Positions 9,501-16,806 of a stretch of DNA of 64,000 nt are shown here, piece after piece. Source of the DNA: Lacisediminihabitans sp040549525 (GTDB lineage: Bacteria; Actinomycetota; Actinomycetes; Actinomycetales; Microbacteriaceae); assembly GCF_040549525.1 (NCBI RefSeq), contig NZ_JBEPTM010000009.1, forward strand, positions 51,468 through 115,467. The letters run 5' to 3'. Position 1 is the first letter of the stretch; every line of letters starts with the position of its first letter. The position numbers and the translations under genes were made by a program. The notes under the pieces were generated by a model. The model did no database searches, was not told the origin of the DNA, and worked only from the letters and a program-made list of their open reading frames with translations.

Positions 9501-9972
9501 GCGCGAGCAGTACGGCGACCTCTCCGTGATCGACACTGTCGACTATCTCTACGGCCTGCGCCAGGGTCAGGAACACGTCATCGATATCGAGAAGGGTGTG
9601 AGCCTCTACATCGGGCTCGAGGCCATCGGTGAGGCCGACGACAAGGGCATGCGCACCGTCATGACCGTGATCAACGGCCAGATGCGACCGGTGTTCGCCC
9701 GGGACCGTGGCATCACCGTCGACAGCAAGGCGGCAGAAAAGGCCGATTCCACGGTGCCGGGTCAGATCGCCGCCCCGTTCTCGGGCGTCGTCACCCTGCA
9801 GGTCACCGAGGGCGACACCGTCGCGGTCGGCCAGACCGTCGCCTCGATCGAGGCCATGAAGATGGAGGCGGCCATCACCGCCCCGGTCGCGGGCATCGTG
9901 AGGAGACTCGCCATCCCGCGCACGCAGCAGGTGGATGCCGGTGACTTGATCGTGGTGATCGAACCAGCCTGA
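6568..9972 (+). CDS. pyc: Pyruvate carboxylase
   Basis: 1134 residues from the ATG at 6568, preceded by GAAAGGA; an in-frame ATG 60 nt upstream lacks a ribosome binding site. Domain order is biotin carboxylase (about 1-455; KILVANRGEIAIRAFRAA, ATP-grasp glycine loop AVAGGGGRGMRRV), carboxyltransferase (about 535-810; ETTFRDAHQSLLATRVRT and the metal-ligand HVHTHDTAGGQ), conserved PYC_OADA region, and C-terminal biotinyl domain with EAMKME (Lys near 1099). It carboxylates pyruvate to oxaloacetate using ATP and bicarbonate, refilling the TCA cycle. Length is normal for the single-chain enzyme. Confidence 0.98.
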   Translation: MFTKILVANRGEIAIRAFRAAYELGAQTVAVFPYEDRNSMHRLKADEAYQIGEPGHPVRAYLDVSEIIRVALECGADAIYPGYGFLSENPELAEAAASAGITFIGPGQSVLEMAGNKVTAKEHAIAAGVPVLASTPASKDVDELLAGADAIGFPIFAKAVAGGGGRGMRRVERKEDLRAALLEAMREADSAFGDPTMFLEQAVVRPRHIEVQILADAAGETVHLFERDCSVQRRHQKVIEIAPAPNLDEETRQAMYRDAIAFAKSIGYVNAGTVEFLLDTAGERKGQHVFIEMNPRIQVEHTVTEEVTDVDLVQSQMRIAYGQTLAELGLQQKDLRLRGAALQCRITTEDPAAGFRPDTGKITTYRSPGGGGIRLDGGTIDPGTQISPHFDSMLVKMTCRGRDFPAAVARAKRGLAEFRIRGVSTNIPFLQAVLDDPSFQAGDLSTSFIEERPELFDTYQSKDRGTKILNWLADVTVNRPNGDGVGIINPALKLPEFDISEPAPAGSRQRLLELGPVGFASALRAQTALAVTETTFRDAHQSLLATRVRTKDLVAVAPYVARMTPQLLSVEAWGGATYDVALRFLGENPWDRLAALREALPNVAIQMLLRGRNTVGYTPYPTEVTDAFVREAAATGVDIFRIFDALNDVSQMRPAIDSVLETGSAVAEVALCYTGDLLDPAEDLYTLDYYLKLAEQIVDAGAHIIAIKDMAGLLRASAAEKLVTALRARFDLPVHVHTHDTAGGQLATLLAASRAGADAVDVASAPMAGTTSQPSASALVAALAHTERDTGISLQAVSDLEPYWEAVRHAYKPFESGLPGPTGRVYHHEIPGGQLSNLRQQAIALGLADHFEKIEDLYAAANKMLGRPPKVTPSSKVVGDLALALAAANADPADFEQNPDRYDIPDSVVGFMAGELGDLPGGWPEPFRSKVLAGRTVKIGMEDITDADRAGLAGDAESRRSTLNRLLFAGPTKTFEAVREQYGDLSVIDTVDYLYGLRQGQEHVIDIEKGVSLYIGLEAIGEADDKGMRTVMTVINGQMRPVFARDRGITVDSKAAEKADSTVPGQIAAPFSGVVTLQVTEGDTVAVGQTVASIEAMKMEAAITAPVAGIVRRLAIPRTQQVDAGDLIVVIEPA

Positions 9973-10084
9973 TCGAACCGGGCAATTCCCGCGTACAGTC
10001 GGCCCCGAACGGCGTCATTCGACCCTCGCGGTAGAGTGGGGGGTTGTTATTGCGCTAATTTCAGCACAACGAAGGGTTACCGGC

Positions 10085-11443
10085 ATGCCGAGCAGAAGCA
10101 GGGAATCGGAGAGCCACGATCCGCTTTCCGATTCCGAAGCGGGCTACGGCTTCGCCGATGGAGCGACGGATGACCTCGCAGCGAGCCTGCCGCAGAGCCT
10201 CTCCATCGAGGTGAGCCTGCCAACGACAGTGCACGCCGCGCCCGACGACGAGCTCGCCGTCGCGATCGTCGAAGTGCCGGTGAATCCGGGTTCGGTCGAG
10301 GTGGCACAGCCCAGCACGATGTCGATCGCCGTCGTTGCGCCGACCCCGTTGCCCGAGCCCGTTCCCGCGCCCGTCGTGATTCCGGAGCTGCCGACCAACG
10401 ACGGTCGCGCCCTCGGGCGTCGAGATGTGAGTCGCCGCGACGCGGTCACCGCCAATCCGGGCCGACGCGATCGCAGCCGCGGCGAAGTCTCCCACACGCC
10501 GGAGGCCGCGAACATGCTCACCGCGGACCGCCTGATCGATGCACGCAAGAAGAAGCCGGTGAAGCCGGAAGGCGGCCTGAACGCCTTTCTGTATGCCGCG
10601 ACCCTGCACCTCGTGAACCTCGGCGACTCTCCCAAGGTGCTCGCCCGCAAGGCGATCGAAGACCGCGTCGACAAGAGGTTCGAGGGCGGGGCCCGCTTCA
10701 TACCGGTGCTCACCCGCAAGGGCGGAGTCGGCAAGACGACCATCACGGCGCTGCTCGGGATGGCGCTCAGCGACATCCGGGAAGACCGCATCATCGCGAT
10801 CGATGCCAACCCGGACCGCGGCACCCTGTCCGAGCGTGTCAACAAGCAGACACGCTCCACGGTTCGGGATGTCGTGACCCTCGCCCCCAGCATCAATAGC
10901 TTCAACGACTTCACCACGATGGTGTCGCGCGACGAGACGCGCCTGGACATCCTCGCCTCGGACACCGACCCGCTGCTCTCCGAGGCCTTCGACGAGAACG
11001 ACTACAACGTGGTGGCCGACCTTGCCGCACGCTTTTATTCGATAGTGCTCACCGACTGCGGCACGGGCATCGTGCACTCGGTAATGCGAGCGACCCTGCA
11101 GCGTGCGGACTCGGTGGTGATCGTCTCCGGAGGCAGCGTCGATGAGGCGCGCCTCGCCTCCGAGACCCTCACCTGGCTCGAGGCCAACGGATACCAGGAT
11201 CTCGTCAAGAACGCCGTGGTCGCCCTCAACACCGCGACCCAGGGCACCAACCTCGTGAAACTTGAGGAGATCGAGGCGCACTTTAAGTCGCGCGTGCGCG
11301 AGATCGTGCGCATTCCCTATGACCCGCAGCTCGCTGCCGGTTCTGTGATCAACTATCGCGAACTCAAGCCGCTGACGAAGGCATCCGCCCGCGAGCTCGC
11401 TGCGCTCGTCGTCGACGGACTGCCATCCCGCCAGGGCGCCTGA
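10085..11443 (+). CDS. MinD/ParA-like ATPase with long disordered N-terminus
   Basis: 452 residues. Residues 1-140 are acidic, then Pro/Val-rich, then Arg-rich, with no recognisable domain. The ATPase begins near residue 200: FIPVLTRKGGVGKTTITALLG (deviant Walker A), IAIDANPDRGTLSER, YSIVLTDCGTG (Walker B) and VVALNTATQ. Related proteins in actinobacteria are called MinD-like and some belong to type VII secretion loci, but no secretion genes are near. It starts about 110 bp after pyc and is followed by def. Partner and cargo unknown; the tail may carry a protein-binding region. Confidence 0.8.
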   Translation: MPSRSRESESHDPLSDSEAGYGFADGATDDLAASLPQSLSIEVSLPTTVHAAPDDELAVAIVEVPVNPGSVEVAQPSTMSIAVVAPTPLPEPVPAPVVIPELPTNDGRALGRRDVSRRDAVTANPGRRDRSRGEVSHTPEAANMLTADRLIDARKKKPVKPEGGLNAFLYAATLHLVNLGDSPKVLARKAIEDRVDKRFEGGARFIPVLTRKGGVGKTTITALLGMALSDIREDRIIAIDANPDRGTLSERVNKQTRSTVRDVVTLAPSINSFNDFTTMVSRDETRLDILASDTDPLLSEAFDENDYNVVADLAARFYSIVLTDCGTGIVHSVMRATLQRADSVVIVSGGSVDEARLASETLTWLEANGYQDLVKNAVVALNTATQGTNLVKLEEIEAHFKSRVREIVRIPYDPQLAAGSVINYRELKPLTKASARELAALVVDGLPSRQGA

Positions 11444-11511
11444 GCGACCGCGGTCCGGTGCTTCCGCCGGAGCCGCCATCACCCTCCACCCTCGAAAGCG
11501 AGCCACCGAGC

Positions 11512-12000
11512 ATGACCGAGCGACAGATCCGCATCTTCGGCGATCCGGTGCTGAAGACCGTATCCGACCCGATCCGTCCGACCGATGACGTGACCGGTCT
11601 GGTCGCCGACCTTCTCGACACCGTGAAGATCCCCGGTCGCGCGGGGGTGGCGGCACCGCAGATCGGCGTGAACCAGCGAGCCTTCAGCTACAACGTCGAC
11701 GGGCAGATCGGGTACATCATCAACCCGGTGCTCGTCGAGCTGTCGGGGGAGCCGGAGCTCGTCGACGAAGGCTGCCTCTCGGTGCCCGGCTTCTATTTCG
11801 AGCGGCTGCGCTACCCCTTCGCCCGAGTCACCGGCGTGGATCTCGACGGCAATCCGGTCGAACTGAGCGGAGACGGCGTCATGGCTCAGGCGCTTCAGCA
11901 CGAGACCGACCACCTCGACGGAAAGCTCTACATCGAGGGTCTCGAGAAGGGCCTGCGCCGCGAGGCGATGACGGCCATTCGCAACAGCGACTGGTTCTGA
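11512..12000 (+). CDS. def: Peptide deformylase
   Basis: 162 residues from the ATG at 11512; an in-frame upstream GTG at 11458 adds 18 Pro/Ser-rich residues. Motifs I-III are visible: GRAGVAAPQIG, DEGCLSVPG (metal Cys) and QHETDHLDG (HExxH metal site and catalytic Glu). It removes the formyl group from nascent protein N-termini in the cytoplasm, releasing formate. Motif I has Ala where most enzymes have Gly (usual form GxGLAAPQ). Its stop lies 15 bp before the first repeat of the array at 12016. Confidence 0.95.
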   Translation: MTERQIRIFGDPVLKTVSDPIRPTDDVTGLVADLLDTVKIPGRAGVAAPQIGVNQRAFSYNVDGQIGYIINPVLVELSGEPELVDEGCLSVPGFYFERLRYPFARVTGVDLDGNPVELSGDGVMAQALQHETDHLDGKLYIEGLEKGLRREAMTAIRNSDWF

Positions 12001-12015
12001 TCGCGCCCGCCCGCT

Positions 12016-12264
12016 GGTCGAGTAGGAGCGCCAGCGACCTCTGCCGGTCGAGTAGGAGCGCCAGCGACGGCCTTCTGCTGGTCGAGTAGGAGCGCCAGCG
12101 ACGGCCTTCTGCTGGTCGAGTAGGAGCGCCAGCGACGGCCTTCTGCTGGTCGAGTAGGAGCGCCAGCGACGTGTCGAGACCCTGTGCTGGTCGAGTAGGA
12201 GCGCCAGCGACGTGTCGAGACCCTTCTGCTGGTCGAGTAGGAGCGCCAGCGACGTGTCGAGACC
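12016..12264 (+). repeat. Left repeat array (type A, seven forward copies)
   Basis: Seven direct copies of a unit starting GGTCGAGTAGGAGCGCCAG. Four distal copies are short (23-nt core ending GCGAC, then GGCC or CTCT): 12016-12038, 12046-12068, 12080-12102, 12114-12136. Three copies next to the nuclease gene are full length (34 nt, ending CGTGTCGAGACC): 12148-12181, 12189-12222, 12231-12264. Spacers are 7-11 nt and nearly identical (GGCCTTCTGCT three times). Not a CRISPR: spacers are not unique. The array ends 3 nt before the stop codon of the GIY-YIG gene. Confidence 0.97.
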
Positions 12265-12267
12265 CCT

Positions 12268-12561
12268 TCACCCCGATTGCCGTCGATACCGACTGCGGGA
12301 AGCGCCTGGAAGCCGGTCATACTCACCAGCGATCAGTGCTTCCCGCTTGCGGCGACTCCATCCCTGCACCTGCTTCTCGCGCTCGTACGCTTCATGGACG
12401 AATTCGTACTCTTCAGCGAACACGAGCACGACGGGAAGTCGCTTGCGCGTATAGGCGGCACCGGCTCCCGTTCCGTGCTCGAACATCCGGCGTTCGAGGT
12501 CGCGCGTGCTGCCGACGTAGTAGCTCCCGTCGGCGCACCTGAGAATGTACATGTGGGGCAT
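12268..12561 (-). CDS. Stand-alone GIY-YIG nuclease (UPF0213-like)
   Basis: 97 residues, a minimal single-domain GIY-YIG protein. The motif is MYILRCADGSYYVGST; then RDLERRMFEH (catalytic Arg), AAYTRKRLPV, EAYEREKQVQGWSRRKREALI (metal-binding Glu and the W.R.K..LI tail). The catalytic Tyr, Arg and Glu positions are kept, so it should be an active metal-dependent endonuclease. No strong ribosome binding site precedes the ATG; a second in-frame ATG is 9 nt inside. It lies alone between two mirrored repeat arrays (12016-12264 and 12688-13094). The family function is generally unknown; here a role in nicking or copying the flanking repeats is an inference. Confidence 0.9.
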   Translation of the reverse strand: MPHMYILRCADGSYYVGSTRDLERRMFEHGTGAGAAYTRKRLPVVLVFAEEYEFVHEAYEREKQVQGWSRRKREALIAGEYDRLPGASRSRYRRQSG

Positions 12562-12687
12562 GCCGCAAGCCTGACCGGTGGTGTTGGTCGAGCTGGCTCC
12601 AGGGAGCGGAATAGGCGCAGTCGAGATGGATCCCGCGGGCTGTTCAGGAGGGGAGTCGGTGTGCGCACGGGATGGGCGCCGCGAGGG
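12562..12687. other. Non-repeat segment upstream of the GIY-YIG gene
   Basis: About 126 bp between the nuclease start codon and the first right-hand repeat. A degenerate repeat end, TTGGTCGAG, is visible near 12584-12592. No gene is seen. It should hold the promoter of the GIY-YIG gene, but I could not pick a convincing -10 box. Confidence 0.3.
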
Positions 12688-13094
12688 GGCCTCGACACGT
12701 CGCTGGCGCTCCTACTCGACCGGCACAGGTGAGTTGGTCGAGTAGCGCCCGACGGAGGAGGACGCGTGTCGAGACCGGCTCTGGGGTCTCGACACGTCGC
12801 TGGCGCTCCTACTCGACCGGCACAGGTGTGTTGGTCGAGTAGCGCCCGACGGAGGAGGACGCGTGTCGAGACCGGCTCCGGGGTCTCGACACGTCGCTGG
12901 CGCTCCTACTCGACCGGCTCCGGGGTCTCGACACGTCGCTGGCGCTCCTACTCGACCGGCACAGGGCCGTCGCTGGCGCTCCTACTCGACCGGCACAGGG
13001 CCGTCGCTGGCGCTCCTACTCGACCAGCTGAAGGGCCGTCGCTGGCGCTCCTCCTCGACCGGCACAGGGCCCGCGCTGGCGCTGCTCCTCGACC
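12688..13094 (-). repeat. Right repeat array (type A inverted copies plus two type B copies)
   Basis: Reverse-complement type A copies: full length at 12688-12721, 12785-12818, 12882-12915, 12924-12957; short cores at 12969-12991, 13003-13025, 13038-13060 (one mismatch) and a degenerate one at 13072-13094. Two forward type B copies of 41 nt (12736-12776 and 12833-12873) share the type A ends (GGTCGAGTAG and CGTGTCGAGACC) but have a different middle (CGCCCGACGGAGGAGGA). Spacers are 8, 11, 12 or 14 nt, with GGCACAGGGCC recurring. As on the left side, full copies are nearest the nuclease gene and short ones farthest. Ends 13 bp before the stop of the next gene. Confidence 0.97.
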
Positions 13095-13107
13095 TGCGGA
13101 GCTGGGG

Positions 13108-14931
13108 TCAGACCGTGGCGATTCCCTCCGTGGTGGGGGCTCCCTGGTACATGCCCTCGATATCCGCCGCGAAGTCCGTGAGGATCACGTTGCGCTTGAT
13201 GCTGAGTTTGGGCGTGAGGTGCCCGCTCGCCTCGGTGAGGGGCTTCGTGAGAATCACGAACTTACGGATCGACTCCGCGCGCGACACCATCGCGTTCGCG
13301 GAATCCACGGCGCGCTGAATCTCCGCGACGACCTTCGGAAGCTTCGCGGCCTCTTCGATCGGCATGTTCGCGTCCTCCGCGTTGTTATTGAGCCACACCG
13401 GCAGCATCTCCTCGTCGAGGGTGACCAGGGCGCCGATGAAGGGTTTCTGCTCGCCCACCACGATCACCTGGTCGATGATCGGATTAGCGCGGATGGGATC
13501 CTCGAGCTGGGCGGGCGAGACGTTCTTGCCTCCCGCGGTCACGATGATCTCCTTCTTGCGGCCGGTGATCGAGAGGTATCCGTCGTCGTCGAATTCGCCG
13601 ATGTCACCGGTCTTGAACCATTCGCCGTCGAAGACCTTCGCGGTCTCTTCGGGGTTCTGCCAGTAGCCGTCGAAGATGTTGATCCCCTTGGCCTGGATCT
13701 CGCCATCCTCGGCGATCCGCACCGAGACGCCGGGCAGGGGCGGGCCGACCTTGCCGATCTTGAAGTTGGATGGACGGTTCACCGAGATGGGTGCCGTCGT
13801 CTCGGTGAGTCCGTAGCCCTCGAGGATGGTGATTCCGAGGCTGCGGTAGAAGTGGCCGAGCCGGAGGCCGAGGGGAGCGGATCCGGAGACGGCGAACTTG
13901 ACGTTGCCTCCCATCGCCGCACGGATCTTGGAGAGCACGAGGCGGTCGAGCACCGCGAACTGGAGTCTGAGCCCAAGGGGCACGTTTCCGGCATCCAGCG
14001 CCTTGGAGTGCTCGATGGCCACCGCGGCTGCCCGCCGGAAGATCTTGCCCTTGCCCCCGCTCTCCGCCTTCTGCTCTGAGGAGTTGTAGACCTTCTCGAA
14101 CACTCGCGGCACCGCGAGGAGGAAGGTCGGCTTGAAGGAGGCCATGGCAGGCAGCAGCTGCTTCGTGTCGGACTGGTGCCCCACCTGTACCCCTCCGTGG
14201 ATGCTGAGCACGGCGATGAACCGGGCGAAGATGTGGGCCGTGGTGATGAAGAGCAGTGTGCGGGACTCGGTGTTCACGACCTCGGGGATCGCCATCGCCG
14301 CATTGCGAGAGAGCTCCACGAAGTTGGAATGGGTGAGGATGCAGCCCTTCGGCCGCCCGGTCGTGCCGGCCGTGTAGATGAGGGTGGCGAGGTCGGAGCC
14401 CTTGGCGATCACCCGTCGACGTTCGATCTCCTCATCCGTCACCTCCGTGCCGCTCGCGGCGAGCTTGTCGAGATCGCCGAGGTTGATCTTCCAGGCGTTG
14501 CGGATGAGCGGCAGATCCGCGTAGACCTCGTCGAAGCGGGCGAAGTGGTCGGGCGTCTCGGTGATCATGGCGATCGCACCAGAGTCGGCGAGATTCCACT
14601 GCACCTGGCTGGGGGAGGAGGTCTCATACACCGGAACGAGCACGGCGCCGGCGAACCAGGTGGCGAAGTCGATGAGCGTCCACTCGTAGCGCGTCTTGCA
14701 CATCAGCCCGATCTTGTCCCCGGGCTGGATGCCGGCGGCGACGAGGCCCTTGGCGAGTGCGACCACCTGGGCGAGGAACTCGGATGCCGAGACATCCGTC
14801 CACCCGCCGGTGGCGGTGGGAAGCGCGAAGAGAGCGCGATCCGGGGTGGCTTTCACGCGGTCGACGAGCAGATCCGTCGCGTTTGCGTCGGGATCGGCTG
14901 CGACGAGAGCGGGTACGTCGTATTCCTGCAC
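13108..14931 (-). CDS. Long-chain fatty-acid-CoA ligase (FadD15-like AMP-binding enzyme)
   Basis: 607 residues, GTG start with GAAGGAG before it. AMP-binding motifs: LIYTAGTTGRPKGCILTHSN (P-loop-like A3), GYGLTETTAPIS (A5), WFKTGDIGEFDDDGYLSITGRKKEIIVTAGGKNVSP (A7-A8) and a C-terminal Lys-bearing segment LTPKLSIKRN. It should activate a fatty acid with ATP to an acyl-AMP and then acyl-CoA. The position beside plsC, aroG and pknL matches the Rv2187 (fadD15) region of mycobacteria. Supplies acyl-CoA for phospholipid synthesis or degradation; chain length cannot be told. Confidence 0.93.
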   Translation of the reverse strand: MQEYDVPALVAADPDANATDLLVDRVKATPDRALFALPTATGGWTDVSASEFLAQVVALAKGLVAAGIQPGDKIGLMCKTRYEWTLIDFATWFAGAVLVPVYETSSPSQVQWNLADSGAIAMITETPDHFARFDEVYADLPLIRNAWKINLGDLDKLAASGTEVTDEEIERRRVIAKGSDLATLIYTAGTTGRPKGCILTHSNFVELSRNAAMAIPEVVNTESRTLLFITTAHIFARFIAVLSIHGGVQVGHQSDTKQLLPAMASFKPTFLLAVPRVFEKVYNSSEQKAESGGKGKIFRRAAAVAIEHSKALDAGNVPLGLRLQFAVLDRLVLSKIRAAMGGNVKFAVSGSAPLGLRLGHFYRSLGITILEGYGLTETTAPISVNRPSNFKIGKVGPPLPGVSVRIAEDGEIQAKGINIFDGYWQNPEETAKVFDGEWFKTGDIGEFDDDGYLSITGRKKEIIVTAGGKNVSPAQLEDPIRANPIIDQVIVVGEQKPFIGALVTLDEEMLPVWLNNNAEDANMPIEEAAKLPKVVAEIQRAVDSANAMVSRAESIRKFVILTKPLTEASGHLTPKLSIKRNVILTDFAADIEGMYQGAPTTEGIATV

Positions 14932-15111
14932 GGCAACTCCTTCGGGGCCGGCACGGGCTCCGGTGAGGAGCCGTTTCGTGCACTATCGGGGCGAGGGAGG
15001 CGAATAGCAGAAGCCCGCCCCCGTTACCTAAACTCTAGGTGGTGCGTCCGCGAAGCCCCGTACCGCTTGTATCTCGCTCTCACAACAACTCCCGGAAAAA
15101 GGTCGCCGCAC

Positions 15112-16059
15112 GTGCATGCAATCGGAATTGACATCGGCGGCACCAAGATCGCGGGAGCTCTCGTCTCTGAGCTGGGTGAGATCATCGTGGAGGATCGCCT
15201 GCCCACCCCGACCGCCGGGTCGGAGCAGATCGTCGATGCCGTCGTCGCGATGATCCAGCGCCTGAGTGAGGGGCACGAGGTGAAGGCCGCAGGCGTGGCG
15301 GCCCCCGGCTTCATCGACGCCGCGCAGTCGATCGTCTACTACACACCGAACATCCCGTGGCGCAGCGAGCCGCTTCGCCAGCTTCTCAGCGACCGGCTCG
15401 ACCTTCACATCACCATCGACAACGATGCCAATGCGGCGGGCTGGGCCGAGTTCCGCTTCGGAGCGGGTCGCCTGTACAGCGACATGACCATGCTGACGAT
15501 CGGCACCGGTGTCGGCGGCGCGATCGTGAGCCAGGACCGGCTCTTCAGGGGAGGTTTCGGCGCGGGTGCCGAACTCGGCCACATGCGCGTCGTGCCGGAC
15601 GGCCTTCCCTGCGGCTGCGGCGCGCGCGGATGCATCGAGCAGTACGGATCGGGACGCGCACTGCTGCGCATGGCGAACGAGATCGCGGATGTCGGCGGCA
15701 TCGGTCTCGGGCTCGCCGCGGTGCGCAAGGAGCGCGGCACCCTTGCCGGGCCGGACGTCGCGCAACTGATCGTCGTCGGCGACCCCGGCGCGCTGAAGGC
15801 GCTGCGGGAGCTCGGCACCTGGCTCGGCCAGGCCTGCGCCTCGCTCAGCGCGGTGCTCGACCCGCAGGTCTTCGTCTTCGGTGGCGGCGTGGCTGTGGCG
15901 GGTGACCTGCTGCTCGACCCGATCCGCGAGGCGTACCTCACCCACCTGCCGGCGCGGGGATTCCACCCCGAACCGACTTTCGTCATCGCGGAATTGGTGA
16001 ACGATGCCGGCGTTGTCGGTGCCGCCGACCTCGCACGACTCCACGCCGAGGACCGGTAG
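15112..16059 (+). CDS. glk: ROK-family glucokinase
   Basis: 315 residues from the GTG at 15112, with GGAAAAAGG upstream; the open frame runs far upstream without coding signs. It starts VHAIGIDIGGTKIAGALV (phosphate loop), then TIDNDANAAGWAEFRFGAG, LTIGTGVGGAIV, GAELGHMRV and the ROK zinc motif CGCGARGCIEQYGSG. ROK enzymes phosphorylate glucose to glucose 6-phosphate; the glucokinase-type ExGH (ELGH) motif is present. Divergent from the acyl-CoA ligase. A ROK repressor is excluded because there is no N-terminal DNA-binding domain. ATP versus polyphosphate as donor is not certain. Confidence 0.88.
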   Translation: MHAIGIDIGGTKIAGALVSELGEIIVEDRLPTPTAGSEQIVDAVVAMIQRLSEGHEVKAAGVAAPGFIDAAQSIVYYTPNIPWRSEPLRQLLSDRLDLHITIDNDANAAGWAEFRFGAGRLYSDMTMLTIGTGVGGAIVSQDRLFRGGFGAGAELGHMRVVPDGLPCGCGARGCIEQYGSGRALLRMANEIADVGGIGLGLAAVRKERGTLAGPDVAQLIVVGDPGALKALRELGTWLGQACASLSAVLDPQVFVFGGGVAVAGDLLLDPIREAYLTHLPARGFHPEPTFVIAELVNDAGVVGAADLARLHAEDR

Positions 16060-16110
16060 CGGCACGCAAAGCCGTTAGAGTAGGGCAATCTCTGAAGGCG
16101 CAGGTTTCAC

Positions 16111-16800
16111 ATGTTTTATTGGTTCATGAAGAACCTGGTGGCGGGGCCGCTTCTGAAGACCGCCTTCCGCCCGTGGGTCACCGGGCACGAAAACATCCCG
16201 AAGACCGGCGGGGTGATCATGGCGTCGAACCACCTGTCCTTCATCGACTCGGTGTTCCTTCCGCTGGTCATGGACCGTCGCATCAGCTTCCTGGCGAAGA
16301 GCGACTACTACACGGGACGCGGCACCAAGTCCTGGCTGATCAAGAACTTCCTCAAGGCCACCGGGATGATCCCGATCGATCGCTCCGGCGGCAAGGCCTC
16401 CGAGGCATCACTCCAGACGGGCCTTGGCGTTCTCGCCCGGGGTGAGGTGCTCGGCATCTACCCCGAGGGCACCCGCAGCCCCGACGGCCGGCTCTACCGC
16501 GGACGCACCGGCGTCGCGCGCATGATCCTCGAGGGCGGCGTGCCCGTCGTGCCAGTCGCGATGATCGACACCGAGAAGGTCATGCCCATCGGCTCGCGAC
16601 TTCCCAAGGTGCGTCGCATCGGCATCGTCATCGGCAAGCCCCTCGATTTCTCTCGTTTCGAGGGCATGGAGGGCGACCGTTTCATCCTCCGTTCCATCAC
16701 CGACGAGATCATGTACGAGCTCGACCGGCTGAGCGGCCAGGAATACGTGGACGTGTACGCCTCCTCCGTCAAGGAAAAGCAGGCTTCTCTCAGCCGGTAG
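16111..16800 (+). CDS. plsC: 1-acyl-sn-glycerol-3-phosphate acyltransferase
   Basis: 229 residues. PlsC motifs: ASNHLSFIDSV (NHxxxxD catalytic pair), GMIPIDRSGG, and YPEGTRSPDGRLYRGRTGVAR (EGTRS acceptor phosphate site), VPVVPVAMI. It transfers an acyl chain to lysophosphatidate at the inner face of the membrane, making phosphatidic acid for all phospholipids. Neighbour of the acyl-CoA ligase and of aroG, as in the Rv2182c region. An N-terminal hydrophobic stretch is weak, so membrane association is probably peripheral. Confidence 0.93.
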   Translation: MFYWFMKNLVAGPLLKTAFRPWVTGHENIPKTGGVIMASNHLSFIDSVFLPLVMDRRISFLAKSDYYTGRGTKSWLIKNFLKATGMIPIDRSGGKASEASLQTGLGVLARGEVLGIYPEGTRSPDGRLYRGRTGVARMILEGGVPVVPVAMIDTEKVMPIGSRLPKVRRIGIVIGKPLDFSRFEGMEGDRFILRSITDEIMYELDRLSGQEYVDVYASSVKEKQASLSR

Positions 16801-16806
16801 GCTGGG

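Noticed and set aside
12016..13094. CRISPR-like array
   Set aside because: Spacers are 7-14 nt and largely identical, repeats vary in length and orientation, and no cas gene is present.
12766..14079. 437-residue open frame through the right repeat array
   Set aside because: It is made of repeat translation plus antisense of the acyl-CoA ligase; no ribosome binding site or conserved residues.
15029..15044. TAAACT box 7 nt before a GTG as a leaderless start of the glucokinase
   Set aside because: That GTG is out of frame with the kinase; the box may still serve a promoter with a longer leader.
14176..15111. N-terminal extension of the ROK kinase gene
   Set aside because: Overlaps the acyl-CoA ligase on the other strand; the ROK fold begins at the GTG 15112.
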